NCBI GenBank assembly: GCA_023055425.1
Contig: JALGPY010000009.1
Span: 16,619,775-16,683,774 of the forward strand
Length of the DNA stretch: 64,000 bases
Reading direction: 5' to 3'
Source: Linanthus parryae
Taxonomy: Eukaryota; Streptophyta; Magnoliopsida; Ericales; Polemoniaceae
Part shown: piece after piece, positions 9,191-20,473 of the stretch
How positions within the stretch are numbered: position 1 is the first letter of the stretch
Layout of the letters: each line of letters opens with the position of its first letter
The notes under the pieces: model-generated
The model's database searches: none
Told to the model about the DNA's origin: nothing
Seen by the model: only the letters and a program-made list of their open reading frames with translations
Position numbers and translations under genes: made by a program

Positions 9191-11470
9191 TCAAGGAAGG
9201 TCAAGGTAGATTGCCTCTACCTCTATGATCTCCTGAGGATCTCTGTATGGCTTGACTCTGTTCCCATTCACCTTGAAAACTGTATTATCCCTTGGGTTCT
9301 CCAGCTCCACCACTCCCCATGATGTAATGTCTTTCACAATAAATGGTCCAGACCATCTTGAGCGCAGCTTCCCTGGATAGAATTTCATCCTTGAGTTGTA
9401 AAGGAGAACCTTCTGCCCGATTTCTATCATCTTTGGTAGAATGCGATTGTCATGCCACTTCTTCGTTTTTTCTTTATAAATTTTGGCACTCTCATAAGCA
9501 GTTTTACGGAATTCCTCTAGTTCGAGGAGTGCCATCTTCCGTTTGTTTCCCGATAAACTGTGATCCATATTCAGCTACTTGATTGCCCAGTATGCTTTGT
9601 GCTCCAGTTCTACTGGTAAGTGACATGCTTTTCCAAACACCAGCTGATATGGGGACATTCCCAGCGGGGTTTTGTAAGCAGTTCTGTATGCCCAGAGCGC
9701 ATCATCCAGCTTTAATGACCAGTCCTTGCGTCCAGGATTCACAGTTTTCTCCAGTATGCTCTTTATCTCCCTGTTGGACACCTCTGCTTGCCCGTTTGCC
9801 TGAGGGTGATAAGGCAGTGACACCTTATGGATAGACACCCCGTACTGCTTTAGAACCTTGGCGAAGACCTTATTGATAAAATGAGAACCTTCATTACTGA
9901 CCATAGCCCTTAGCGTTCCGAATCTGGTAAAGATATTACGTTTGAGGAATCTTTCCACGACTGCCGCATCGTTCTTCTGACAGGCTATTGCTTCCACCCA
10001 TTTTGACACGTAGTCTACTGCCAGTAAGATGTAGAGATTTCCCAGAGACGAAGGGAATGGACCCATAAAATGAATACCCCAAACGTCAAAAGGCTCGACT
10101 TCCTGCCAAAGTGTCATGGGCATTTCATTTCGCTGGAGATATTTCCTGTCCGTTGGCAGCGATCACAACTCTGCGCACAACCATGGCAATCCTTGAAGAC
10201 TATTGGCCAGAAAAATCCTGACTGCAGCACTTTGTGGGCTGTTCTCGGTCCGCTGAAGTGCCCCCCACATTGTGCTGAGTGGCAGTGCTGAATTACCTCC
10301 AAAATCTCGTGACATGGGATGCAACGACGGAGAATATTATCTGCCCCTTGCTTGAATAGATAAGGATCATCCCAGAAATATTGCCTGCATTCTGAAATAA
10401 ACTTCTTTTTCTGCCAAGGAGTGATGTCTTCAGGGAGTGCTCCATTGACCAAATAATTGGCTATGGCATAATACCAGGGCCGTGTGTTGGTCTTGATCTT
10501 CATAATATGATCATCCGGAAAATTTTCTTGAATTGGTACCAATTCTTCTGTAGGGTTTTCCAGGCGAGATAGATGATCAGCTACCACATTTTCAACTCCC
10601 TTTTTATCCCTGATTTCGACATCAAATTCCTGCATCAGCAGAATCCAACACAGCAGCCTTGGCTTTGCATCCTTTTTCTCCAGTAAGTATTTCAGTGCAC
10701 TGTGATCTGTGAATATGATGACTTTTGAACCTACCAGGTAGGATCTGAACTTATCCAGAGCAAAAACGACTGCCAGCAGCTCCTTCTCTGTAGTCCCGTA
10801 ATTAATCTGTGCCTCATTCAGGACCCTGCTGGCATAGTAAATGACACTGCACACTTTATCTTTTCGCTGTCCCAGTACTGCGCCCACTGCGTAATCACTT
10901 GCGTTACACATCAGCTCGAATGGGAGGGTCCAATCTGGCGTTGTGATAATGGGCGCAGTTGTCAGCCTGTCTTTAAGCACGTCAAAGGCTTCTTTGCAGG
11001 CTTCATCGAATATGAATGGCACATCTTTTCCCAACAAATTACATAGTGGCTTTGTAATTTTTGAGAAATCTTTGATAAACCTTCTGTAAAATACTGCATG
11101 GCCCAAAAAACTCTTGATTGCCTTCACTGTGGTTGGATATGGTAGCTGCTTGATCACCTCTATCTTTGCTCTGTCTACTTCCAGTCCTTTGCTGGAAATC
11201 CTGTGTCCCAGCACTATTCCTTCTGTAACCATGAAGTGGCATTTTTCCTAGTTGAGTACCAGGTTAGTTTTTCTGCAGCGAATCAGAACTCTGGCCAGAT
11301 GGTATAAGCAATCTTCAAAGCTGTCCCCAAATAACGAAAAATCGTCCATGAAAATTTCCAAATTTTTCTCTATCATGTCAGAGAAAATGGCCATCATACA
11401 TCTTTGGAATGTTGCTGGAGCATTGCATCATCCAAATGGCATTCGTCTAAAGGCAAATGTTCCGTATGGG
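9191..11470 (-). pseudogene. Athila-type pol, 3' half: RT end, RNase H, integrase (element B)
   Basis: This continues the gag-pol frame interrupted by element C. In order it shows the RT motif FMDD (11341-11352), RNase H (catalytic Asp in [31 protein letters not shown]), an integrase zinc-binding region and the integrase core, then a basic C-terminal domain (FYPGKLRSRWSGPF). Lesions: TGA at 11428-11430, TAG at 11248-11250 (a Trp in relatives), a frameshift near 10115-10123, and TAG before 9575. In the integrase core the first two catalytic aspartates read as His (WGIHFMGPF) and Asn (VSNEGSHF); D has WGIDF and ISDEG. The enzyme would be dead even without the stops. Confidence 0.9.
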
Positions 11471-13189
11471 TGATAACTCTAAATTCGGGTTATATTTCTT
11501 CTACGTTTGTGTACCGTTTTGTGTAGTTTCCGGGTTGAATATATTATAAATACACTATGAACTTAAGGAAATTGGATAAGTTTAGCTTTGAGTGATAAAT
11601 TGTTAATCCGGGCGTTTTTCACATTATTTACATTTATTTTGTCACTTTTGATCGCACGGGGTGTTTTCGTGTTGTGTTGGACAGGAAACGGAGCTCATGG
11701 ATCAAGAGGAGGAGGAAAACGAACTTCGGAACATATGCGGAAGCTTGGGAGAGAAAGAAATTGGAAGAAAAGAGGACAAAGATGGAAAAAGGGGGTCAAA
11801 GTGTCATTTTAGAAAGTTTGAAGTGTAGGATCAAAAGTTGATCCTAGGATCAAAGAAGATCGCACGATCAACTTTAGTGATCGCACGATCTGGTAGGGGA
11901 GAACTCACTGGAATGCACGACCAAGTAGCAGATCATACGACCAAGTAGCAGATCGCACGATCAGCAAAAGCAGATCGCATGATCTGCTAGCAGACCCAGC
12001 AACGCACGGGGGAAAAGCCAGGATTTATGGTTATTAATTAATATTTTTTGATTATTAATTAATACACCCTAAGTTAAGATAAAAAGAGACCCTAATATTA
12101 AAAAGAAAAGACACACGAGAGAAGGACGTCCATCAACGCAAGGAGAAGAGAGGAGCAACGTGAAGAAGAGAGGGACACAAGGAGAAGAGAAGGAGGACTC
12201 CTCCTCCATTGAAGCTCTAAGTTGATTTCTTCTTCTTCTCTCTCAATCTTTCTATGGAGAAACTAGTAAGTCTTGTTTGGTTTATTAGTATTAGCTAGAC
12301 GTTTTGCTAGGCGTCTCTTTGAGAGCCTAGGGTTTATGTAAACGATGATATTTTTCCGGATTTGATCTTTGCTTCATGATTTCTTGAGTTCTTCTTTTGA
12401 ATCAATTCTAGTTTCTTGTTTATGTTAGTAATCCTAATTGAGTGACACGATTGGGAGATAAACTAGGGTTCAAGAACTAGGGCTTGTTCAATAGTTGATT
12501 CATGCTTAAAGTTAGCAATATTTTAATTCAATTGTTCATAATCTATGCTTAATTCTTAATGGGGATGGAGTAATTAACCAGAACCATTAGTTGGCTAGTG
12601 AAGTGCACGACAGTGACTTTAAATAGCTAGGATGAGATATGAGCATCAATCCCGTATCACTGAGACTGAGAAGAGACGTGTTAGGATTGGCCAAATGTGG
12701 GTTGATTCGGTAGGTGAGATTCGACGGTATCGTGCAACGGTGGACCGACAGGACCCGTTGTCGTGCATGTCGTTAGCCTACTAGAACGGACCGGTAGACA
12801 CAAGAGACCGATAGGAGATTGTAGTGTACCGTGAAGTAGAATGACTTGAGACCGATAGGAGATAGTCAGCGCTGTTACCCGGCTTAGTTAGAATAGAGTT
12901 AACGTGTTGCTCAGATAATCCGGAAATCGTCTACAACCCTAGGTGATCTAGAAATTGCCTAGTTTCTCCATATCTTTTTCTTAAATATAAAAATCCAAAA
13001 AATATTAGCTTAATTGTTATTTTAATTTATAAATCAATCAAACCCTTCCTCCTGCATCGTACTCTAAATTAAATAACTAATTAGATAATCTCAAGCCTGT
13101 CCTCGTGGGATCGATAACTCGGGGTTGAAATACCACCCCTATATTACTTGACCGTGCACTTGCGCATACGCGTTAAGAAATCCGCGTCA
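11471..13189 (+). repeat. 5' LTR of element C
   Basis: 1719 bp, TGATAACTC...GCGTCA. It is close to the 3' LTR (20513-22222) apart from a more divergent stretch at about 12976-13075, where the 3' and middle LTRs agree with each other. A TATA-like sequence (GATAAAAAG, about 12079) follows the motif array. A leader hairpin with CTAGGC/GCCTAG arms lies at 12307-12330. Confidence 0.92.
11858..11984. repeat. Motif array GATCGCACGATC in U3 of C (5' LTR)
   Basis: Sites start at 11858, 11879, 11911, 11931, 11951 and 11973; the two at 11911 and 11931 are degenerate. Start-to-start steps are mostly 20-22 bp. GATC halves make each site an inverted repeat with a 4-bp centre. The array ends about 95 bp before a TATA-like box. 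The 3' LTR has the same array at about 20899-21026. It occupies the same promoter position as the differently sequenced arrays of B, D and F. Confidence 0.75.
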
Positions 13190-13190
13190 A

Positions 13191-13213
13191 GTTTTTGGCG
13201 CCGTTGCCGGGGA
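13191..13213 (+). other. Primer binding site (tRNA-Asp type) of element C
   Basis: TTTTTGGCGCCGTTGCCGGG lies immediately after the LTR. It is complementary to the 3' end of plant tRNA-Asp, the primer reported for Athila-group elements. B has the identical core at 25481-25500. Confidence 0.85.
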
Positions 13214-13358
13214 CAGCGGTAGATTATTTTGTTAGGAGTTAGTTTAGAGTACTTTTATTTTAGTTTAGTTTTAATATTTTTATTCTATATCTCTGTGCTT
13301 CACGGGTGTCTTGTGAGTTTGTTTCTCAGGAACGCAGGAAGCAAGAGACAATTTAAGC

Positions 13359-14507
13359 ATGTGGAGCGAAGACTGTTATTCGGGTCCCCCCTACTGTTTC
13401 CACTGCAGGGGTAACCACGAAGACGAGGACGCATGCATAACTTGGTGCTACGTATGCGGCATTTGGCACGAACGTAGAGACTCATGTCGAGTACATGCCC
13501 CCCAGCTTCATCAGCACCAGGAAGACTCATCAGCGGATATGGCAGAACGGCGTAGTATTATGAATGACATGGAAGTTTGCGCCAAATTTTTGTCCATAGA
13601 TGCACAACTACCAAAAGAGGATTCAGCCACAGGTAGGGAATACGTGAGGGAGATGTTGGAGAGGATAAAGAAACGAATAGAAAAACTGTCAACAGCAGGG
13701 GAATCTAGTATTCAAGAGCCACAAGAGGAGCCCTTGCCACATGACAGTGAGCCTCTCATTGAACCTTCATCATCCCCACCACAAGTGGAAGAAGAGATAC
13801 TTGAGCCGAACGAAGACTGCAGTGTCCAGGAACCATTGGTGGACACCGCCATATATGAGGACTCAGACTCTGATTCAGACTGGGGTGGACCTGTGTGCCG
13901 AAGATGGGAAGATCTGCCGTATTGCGAGCCAAGACCGCAGGTTCCCTCACATCCTTGGTATGAATGGGAAGACACCGAAATTGGAAGCCTGTGGTGTGTC
14001 GACGATGAAGCTGATGAAGCACTTGTGCTCAGTGCTATTGAGGTAAAAGCCCCAACTCTGATTAATGATGAATTCTCCATATCTTATGTCACGCAAGTCT
14101 GCGACGAGCTGGAAAAATTATTGTATGGAGATTCTTATGGGGAAGAATGTGATGAGCAACTTCCAATATCTTGTTCTATGGGCGATTCTATTTATCATCC
14201 ATATGCCATAGTTAAGGAGTTGGAAGTCAGCAAGTGTGGGGGTGTGGATAATTTTCATGGGTCATGTGAGGAGCATCTAGCACATATGAGGTATTACTGG
14301 GATGATTTTATGGCCAGAGATTCATTTGAGCCCAGTGGTACTTGGTGGAAGTTTCTCAAGAAGATCAATTTCAAAATGAAAGGAGTCAGCTTCCACAATT
14401 GTCCACCTTCTTCAGAGCACAGGGGTGCACGTGAAGTTATTGAGAAGAGATGGTGGAAGAAGAAGAAGTGGAGGGATAAAGCAGTCTCCACTATTCTTTT
14501 CGGTTGA
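13359..14507 (+). CDS. Acidic Cys-rich protein of element C, function unknown
   Basis: This intact 382-codon frame starts about 145 nt after the primer site at the first ATG (MWSEDCYSGPP). Residues 13-45 hold Cys/His pairs (CFHCRGNHEDED, CYVCGIWHERRDSC) that could bind zinc. A charged helix-like stretch follows (EMLERIKKRIEKL), then a long acidic Ser/Pro/Glu region with EDSDSDSDW, and a basic C-terminus (RWWKKKKWRD). There is no resemblance to gag, protease, RT or integrase that I can recognise. Its stop abuts the conserved pol-end box, so it sits where gag-pol would be. It may be an RNA-binding gag substitute or a remnant; this is inference. A decayed copy lies at 17047-18177. Confidence 0.7.
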   Translation: MWSEDCYSGPPYCFHCRGNHEDEDACITWCYVCGIWHERRDSCRVHAPQLHQHQEDSSADMAERRSIMNDMEVCAKFLSIDAQLPKEDSATGREYVREMLERIKKRIEKLSTAGESSIQEPQEEPLPHDSEPLIEPSSSPPQVEEEILEPNEDCSVQEPLVDTAIYEDSDSDSDWGGPVCRRWEDLPYCEPRPQVPSHPWYEWEDTEIGSLWCVDDEADEALVLSAIEVKAPTLINDEFSISYVTQVCDELEKLLYGDSYGEECDEQLPISCSMGDSIYHPYAIVKELEVSKCGGVDNFHGSCEEHLAHMRYYWDDFMARDSFEPSGTWWKFLKKINFKMKGVSFHNCPPSSEHRGAREVIEKRWWKKKKWRDKAVSTILFG

Positions 14508-14570
14508 GGTAACATGGTCGGGCCGTCGAATTTAAATTACAAGCGCTGCTTGGGAGGCAACCCAACGTAG
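14508..14570 (+). promoter_or_regulatory. Conserved pol-end box in element C (first copy)
   Basis: Starts right after the ORF stop: GGTAAC, GGTCGGGCCGTCGA, ACAAGCGCTGCTTGGGAGGC, AACCCAACG. It matches the boxes after pol in B and D although C has no pol. The second copy is at 18178-18240. Confidence 0.75.
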
Positions 14571-15889
14571 AGTAGGATGCAATTTGTTTCTGTTTTTGCT
14601 TTTAGTTCTCCATATTTGATTTTGAGGGGTGAGAGAGAGTTGCTTTAATACTTTCAATCAGTGTGCATGGACACAGGTACATAAGACGCTCCGGGTTCCC
14701 CTTCTTGATGCGTGTGATAGAATGTTGAGTAGGCGCATCGGAATCCGGACGCGAGGTGAGACTTTTCCGGAAACTGTCAACGGTCCACAAGACCCCTTCT
14801 TGTTGCAGTTTCGCGGCAACGGTGCCCATGTAGGTCCGGGCACCCCAGGTACCTTTAACTCTCTCTCTTGTTTCTACGTTTTGAGCGGTAATTGTGGAGA
14901 TCCACCGCCTACACATTTAAGCGATGAGTCCTCTTATTATATCTCTAAATTCGTTGAGGACAACGAAACGCTTAAGTGTAGGGGGGGGGGGGTTTGTGTA
15001 TATTTTGCTAGCCATGTCAGTTATGCATCGCCAGTTACATGCAGTTGTGTCGTATTGTGTTAGGATTGTTAGTATGTATTTTTTTTTAGCACTTTTACTT
15101 TATTGAGTCCCCTACCAAATCGTGTGATTAGTCGAGTTGGCCATTGCATATAGAGTTAGGAAATATTGAAAAAAAATAATAAAAAAAAAAATCATAAAAT
15201 TTTAAATTTTTGAGAAAGGGCAATCGAAGAGAGTGAATGTGGAGAGGGCTTAATGATAGAATTCCTTAGGAATATGAAAATATGAGGTGAGGTAGACGCG
15301 AGAATCTGGAGTAGGAAGACTTATAGGGCTAATGCACATTAGAACTGCGAGTAGCTGCCTCTCAGACTAGTTATCCTACTAGCGCTACACCACCGTCACT
15401 TAGGTAGTCGTCAACCCTCCTCGTAGTGGCAACGGAACAGCTGTGCGAGTGATGTTTATGGGGGCCTCACGTCCCGTCTCCATCTCCTAGGTCCACTAGT
15501 TACCCCTATTGATCCGTTTACCCCTTTTATTCACAGCCTTTAGCCTAGGAAGCCTTTCATTGTGACTTTCATCACTTGTTAGAATGGTCCTTTCCTATGC
15601 GTCATGATAGAGGGAGTTGAGTTAGGGAGGTTTGATGAGGATGAGCTGATTTGATACATCTTATGTGGATTCTCTTACATGTCGTATTTTGAGGGGATGT
15701 GAGGGTGAGTTAGAGACGGTAGCACACTTCGGTGTGGCGGTGATTCGTGTCCTTACACCACGATCACAGGTGGAGTACCGTAGTGCGTGGTATTTATTCC
15801 GCACGTCATGGGGTGGGGGTTGGTTGATCTTATAGGAGGCCGTGCTTATGCTTTATTTATATTCTCTATATCTTAGGTCATGAAGGAGG
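14571..15889 (+). other. 3' non-coding region of C, first copy, truncated
   Basis: No supported ORF. It contains a long G run at about 14983-14993, A-rich stretches near 15170-15190, and the conserved block CACCACCGTCACTTAGGTAG at 15388-15407. It parallels 18241-19590 and stops abruptly at about 15889, where LTR sequence begins. Unlike C's lettered relatives B and D, no palindrome array is present here. Confidence 0.7.
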
Positions 15890-16925
15890 ATCAACGCAAG
15901 GAGCAAGAGAAGGAGGCACGCACAAGAGGAGGACTCCTCCTCCATTGAAGCTCTAAGTTTGATTTCTTTTTCTTCTCTCTCAATCTTTCTATGGAGAAAC
16001 TATTAAGTCTTGTTTGGTTTATTAGTATTAGCTAGACGTTTTGCTAGGCGTCTCTTTGAGAGCCTAGGGTTTATGTAAACGATGATATTTTTCAGGATTT
16101 AATCTTTTCTTCATGATTTCTTGATTTCTTCTTTTGAATCAATTCTAGTTTCTTGTTTATGTTAGTAATCCTAATTGAGTGACACGAATTGGAGATAAAC
16201 TAGGGTTCAAGAACTAGGGTTTGTTCAATAGTTGATCCATGCTTAAAGTTAGAAATATTTTAATTCAATTGTTCATAATCTATGCTTAATTCTTAATGGG
16301 GATGGAGTAATTAACCGGAACCGTTAGTTGGCTAGTGAAGTGCACGACAGTGACTTTAAATAGCTAGGATGAGATATGAGCATCAATCTCGTATCACTGA
16401 GACTGAGAAGAGACGTGTTAGGATTGGCTAGTGTGGGTAGATTCGGTAGGTGAGATTCGACTGTTTCGTGCTACGGTGGACCGACAGGACCCGTTTTCGT
16501 GCATGTCGTTAGCCTACTAGAACGGACCGATAGACGCAAGAGACCGATAGGAGATTGTAGTCTACTGTGAAGTAGAATGACTTGAGACCGATAGGAGATA
16601 GTCAGCGCTGTTACCCGGCTTAGTTAGAATAGAGTTAACGTGTTTCTCAGATAATCCGGAAATCGTCTACAACCCTAGGTGATCTAGAGATTGCCTAGTT
16701 TCTCCAAACTTATTTATTAAATATAAAAATCCAAAAATATTAGCTTAGTTGTTATTTCAATTCTAGAAATCAATCAAATCCTTCCTATTGTACCGTACTC
16801 TAAATTAAGTAACTAATTAGATAATCTCAAGCCTGTCCTCGTGGGATCGATAACTCGGGGTTGAAATACCACCCCTATATTACTTGACCGTGCACTTGCG
16901 CATACGCGTTAGTAAATCCGCGTCA
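15890..16925 (+). repeat. Truncated internal LTR of element C
   Basis: Matches positions about 12134-13189 of the 5' LTR and ends in the same CGCGTCA. It lacks the U3 part with motif array and TATA box. The left junction shares the short word ATCAACGCAAG with the LTR, consistent with a microhomology deletion joining the first interior copy to a middle LTR. Confidence 0.88.
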
Positions 16926-16948
16926 AGTTTTTGGCGCCGTTGCCGGGG
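16926..16948 (+). other. Second tRNA-Asp-type primer site in C
   Basis: The words TTTTTGGCGCCGTTGCCGGG follow the truncated LTR, as expected if it was once a full middle LTR. The site is followed by scrambled sequence rather than the normal leader. Confidence 0.8.
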
Positions 16949-17046
16949 TTTGAAATACCACCCCTATATTACTTGACTCGGGGTTTGTTCAATAGTTGAT
17001 TCATGCTTAAACTAGGGATTGTCTAATAGAGTAATCCGCGTCAAGT
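16949..17046 (+). other. Patchwork filler DNA in element C
   Basis: About 98 bp made of short copies of nearby LTR sequence: a piece like 13127-13150, a piece like 12484-12510, and the LTR end GTAAATCCGCGTCAAG. It then joins the ORF copy at the word TTATTCGGGTCC. Such templated patches suggest template switching during break repair or reverse transcription. Confidence 0.65.
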
Positions 17047-18177
17047 TATTCGGGTCCCCCCTACTGTTTCCACTGCAGGGGTAACCACGAAGACGAGGAC
17101 GCATGCATAACTTGGTGCTACGTATGCGGCATTTGGCACGAACGTAGAGACTCATGTCGAGTACATGCCCCCCAGCTTCATCAGCACCAGGAAGACTCAT
17201 CAGCGGATATGGCAGAACGGCGTAGTATTATGAATGACATGGAAGTTTGCGCCAAATTTTTGTCCATAGATGCACAACTACCAAAAGAGGATTCAGCCAC
17301 AGGTAGGGAATACGTGAGGGAGATGTTGGAGAGGATAAAGAAACGAATAGAAAAACTGTCAACAGCAGGGGAATCTAGTATTCAAGAGCCACAAGAGGAG
17401 CCCTTGCCACATGACAGTGAGCCTCACATTGAACCTTCATCATCCCCACCACAAATGGAAGAAGAGATACCTGAGCCGAACGAAGACTGAAGTGTCCAGG
17501 AACCATTGGTGGACACCGCCATTTATGAGGACTCGGACTCTGATTCAGACTGGGGTGGACCTGTATGCCCAAGATGGGAGGACCTTCCGTATTGCCAGCC
17601 AAAACTGCAAGAGCCCTCACTTCCTTGGCATGAATGGGAAGAAACCGACATTGGAAGCCTGTGGTGTGTCGACGATGAAGCTGGTGAAACACTTGTGCTC
17701 AATGCTATTGAGGTAAAAGTCCCAACTTTGATTAATAATGAATTCTCCAAATCTTATGTCACGCAAGTTTGAGACGAGCTGGAAAAATTATTGTATGGGG
17801 ATTCTTATGGGGAAGAATTTGATGAGAAACTTCCAATCTCTTGTTCTATGGGCGATTCTATTGATCATCCATATGCCATAGTCAAGGAGTTGGAAGTCAG
17901 CAAGTGTGGGGGTGTGGATGAATTGCATGGGTCATTTGAAGAGCATCTAGCACAGATGAGGTATTACTGGGATGATTTTATGTCCAGAGATTCATTTGAG
18001 CCCAGTGGTACTTGGTGGAAGTTGATAAAGAAGATAAATTGCAAGATGAAAGGAGTTAGCTTCCACAATTGTCCACCTCCTTCAGAGCACAGGGGTGCAC
18101 GTGAAGTTATCGAGAAGAGATGGTGGAAGAAGAAGAAGTGGAGGGATAAAGCAGTCTCCACTATTCTTTTCGGTTGA
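17047..18177 (+). pseudogene. Second, decayed copy of the element C ORF
   Basis: Homologous along its length to 13375-14507 but lacking the start codon and first residues. In-frame stops occur at 17488-17490 and 17770-17772. The Cys/His region, acidic middle and basic C-terminus are recognisable. The closing frame (about 17791-18177) still ends next to the conserved box at 18178. Confidence 0.85.
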
Positions 18178-18240
18178 GGTAACCGGGTCGGGCTGTCGAC
18201 CTTAAATTACAAGCGCTGCTTGGGAGGCAACCCAATGTAG
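18178..18240 (+). promoter_or_regulatory. Conserved pol-end box in element C (second copy)
   Basis: Same box as at 14508-14570 with a few substitutions (AACCGGGTCGGGCTGTCGAC and ...CCCAATG). Confidence 0.75.
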
Positions 18241-20473
18241 AGTAGGATGCAATTTGTTTCTGTTTTTGCTTTTAGTTTTCCATATTTGATTTTGAGGGGT
18301 GAGAGAGAGTTGCTTTAATACTTTCAATCAGTGTGCAGGGACACATGTACATAAGACGCTCCGGGTTCCCCTTCTTGATGCGTGTGATAGAATGTTGAGT
18401 AGGCGCATCAGAATCCGGACGCGAGGTGAGACTTTTCCGGAAACTGTCAACGGTCCACAAGACCCCTTCTTGTTGCAGTTTCGCGGCAACGGTGCCCATG
18501 TAGGTCCGGGCACCCCAGGTACCTTTAACTCTCTCTCTTGTTTCTAAGTTTTGAGCCATAATAGTGTAGATCCACCGCCTACACATTTAAGCGATGAGTC
18601 CTCTTATTATATCTCTAAATTCGTTGAGGACAACGAAACGCTTAAGTGTGGGGGGGGGGGTTGTGTATATTTTGCTAGCCATGTCAGTTATGCATCGCCA
18701 GTTACATGCAGTTCTGTCGTATTGTGGGGTACATGTGGTTAGTGTAGAGTGTTTGATATAGTGTCGTATTGTGTTAGGATTGTTAGTATGCATTTTTTTT
18801 AGCACTTTTACTTTATTGAGTCCCCTACCAAATCGTGTGATTAGTCGAGTTGGCCATTGCATATAGAGTCTAGGAAAATATGAAAAAAAAATCATAAAAT
18901 TTTAAATTTTTGAGAAAGGGCAATCGAAGAGAGTGAATGTGGAGAGGGCTTAATGATAGAATTCCTTAGGAATATGAAAATCTGAGGTGAGGTAGACGCG
19001 AGAATCTGGAGTAGGAAGACTTATAGGGCTAATGCACATTAGAACTGCGAGTAGCTGCCTCTCAGACTAGTTATCCTACTAGCGCTACACCACCGTCACT
19101 TAGGTAGTCGTCAACCCTCCTCGTAGTGGCAACGGAACAGCTGTGCGAGTGATGTTTATGGGGGCCTCACGTCCCGACTCCATCTCCTAGGTCCACTAGT
19201 TACCCCTATTGATTCGTTTACCCCTTTTATTCACAGCCTCTAGCCTAGGAAGCCTTTCATTGTGACTTTCATCACTTGTTAGAATGGTCCTTTCCTATGC
19301 GTCATGATAGAGGGAGTTGAGTTAGGGATGTTCGATGAGGGTGAGCTGATTTGATACATCTTACGTGGATTCTCTTACATGTCGTCTTTTGAGGGGATGT
19401 GAGGGTGAGTTAGAGACGGTAGCACACTTCGGTGTGGCGGTGAGTCGTGTCCTTACACCACGATCACAGGTGGAGTACCGTAGTGCGTGATATTTCTTCC
19501 GCACGTCATGGGGTGGGGGTTGGTTGATCTTATAGGAGGCCGTGCTTGTGCTTTATTTATATTCTCTATATCTTAGGTGATGAGGAGGATCGGTTGGAAA
19601 AGCACATTTACACATTGACTACTGGGTTCGTGATTTGCTTTGCATCAAGTGTGGGGGTGTCGACATCTATGTTACATCACTAATTTGACACATTCCACCC
19701 CCATGTTATCTAATTCTGATATTTGATCTCCTCGGATATTACTATCGTATTGTCGGCTCCATGTGCTTAATGTTATTGTGTGGAAATGAAAAAAAAAAGA
19801 AAAAAAAAGTAAAATAGAAAGTGAAAGTGAAATTGAAAGGGAATAAAGGAGCAAGCTTGAAATTGAAGACCGGGGAGATTAGCTATTGTTCGAGATCAAT
19901 TCTTCACATTTGTGGCCGCGAGAACGGCGTTGCACCAAGATTGAGGGATTGAGGGCCAGAGTAGTGAGATTCGGTGTGGTTCCTTGGATTTTGGTGAGGG
20001 AGTGTGAGAATCGGGTTTAGTGAGTAAGATCATGACGTCTAGGACTACGGTTCTAAATATCCTATCCCACCCGTCCTAAACCGTCAACAATTTAACCCGT
20101 GGATAAATAGCTCGGAAGATAAGTGCTAAGGATACGTTTGATGAGTGTGCGGAAGCAACAAATTTTGTGTTCGTGCCCGTTCTGTCTAACGAAACTGGCC
20201 GCAAGTTATACCGATCACCAAAGTTATAGAACTTCCGAGGGAATATGAGAGCCTTATGACTTACCGGTTTTCTTTTGAGATTGCCCAATCTCTAACTAAA
20301 AAGAAAAGAAAGAAGAATTTTGGTGTTGTTTCAATTTTTGCATTGTTTGATAATCGAGTTGCATTGTATAGTCATGTAGATTGCATGGGTGTGTGTGTTG
20401 TTTGTGTCACATGGCTAGTGAAGTTAAATGCAATTCGGTGGATTGAAAATCGTAGTATGAGAAATGTTTTTGA
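18241..20473 (+). other. 3' non-coding region of C, second complete copy
   Basis: No supported ORF. It contains the conserved block CACCACCGTCACTTAGGTAG at 19088, polypurine-like AGTGTGGGGGTG at 19648-19659, GTGGCCGCGAGAACGGC at 19912-19928 (identical in D and F), and an inverted repeat GAGATTG-CC-CAATCTC at 20277-20292. The segment beyond about 19590 is missing from the first copy. Confidence 0.7.

Noticed and set aside
11588..11812. 74-codon frame present in both C LTRs (also 20630-20854)
   Set aside because: It lies in U3 and is repeated only because the LTR is repeated. No start context or family resemblance.
14629..15063. 144-codon frame after the conserved box in C
   Set aside because: The second copy at 18299 is truncated by a stop and diverges in frame through a G run, so coding is not supported.
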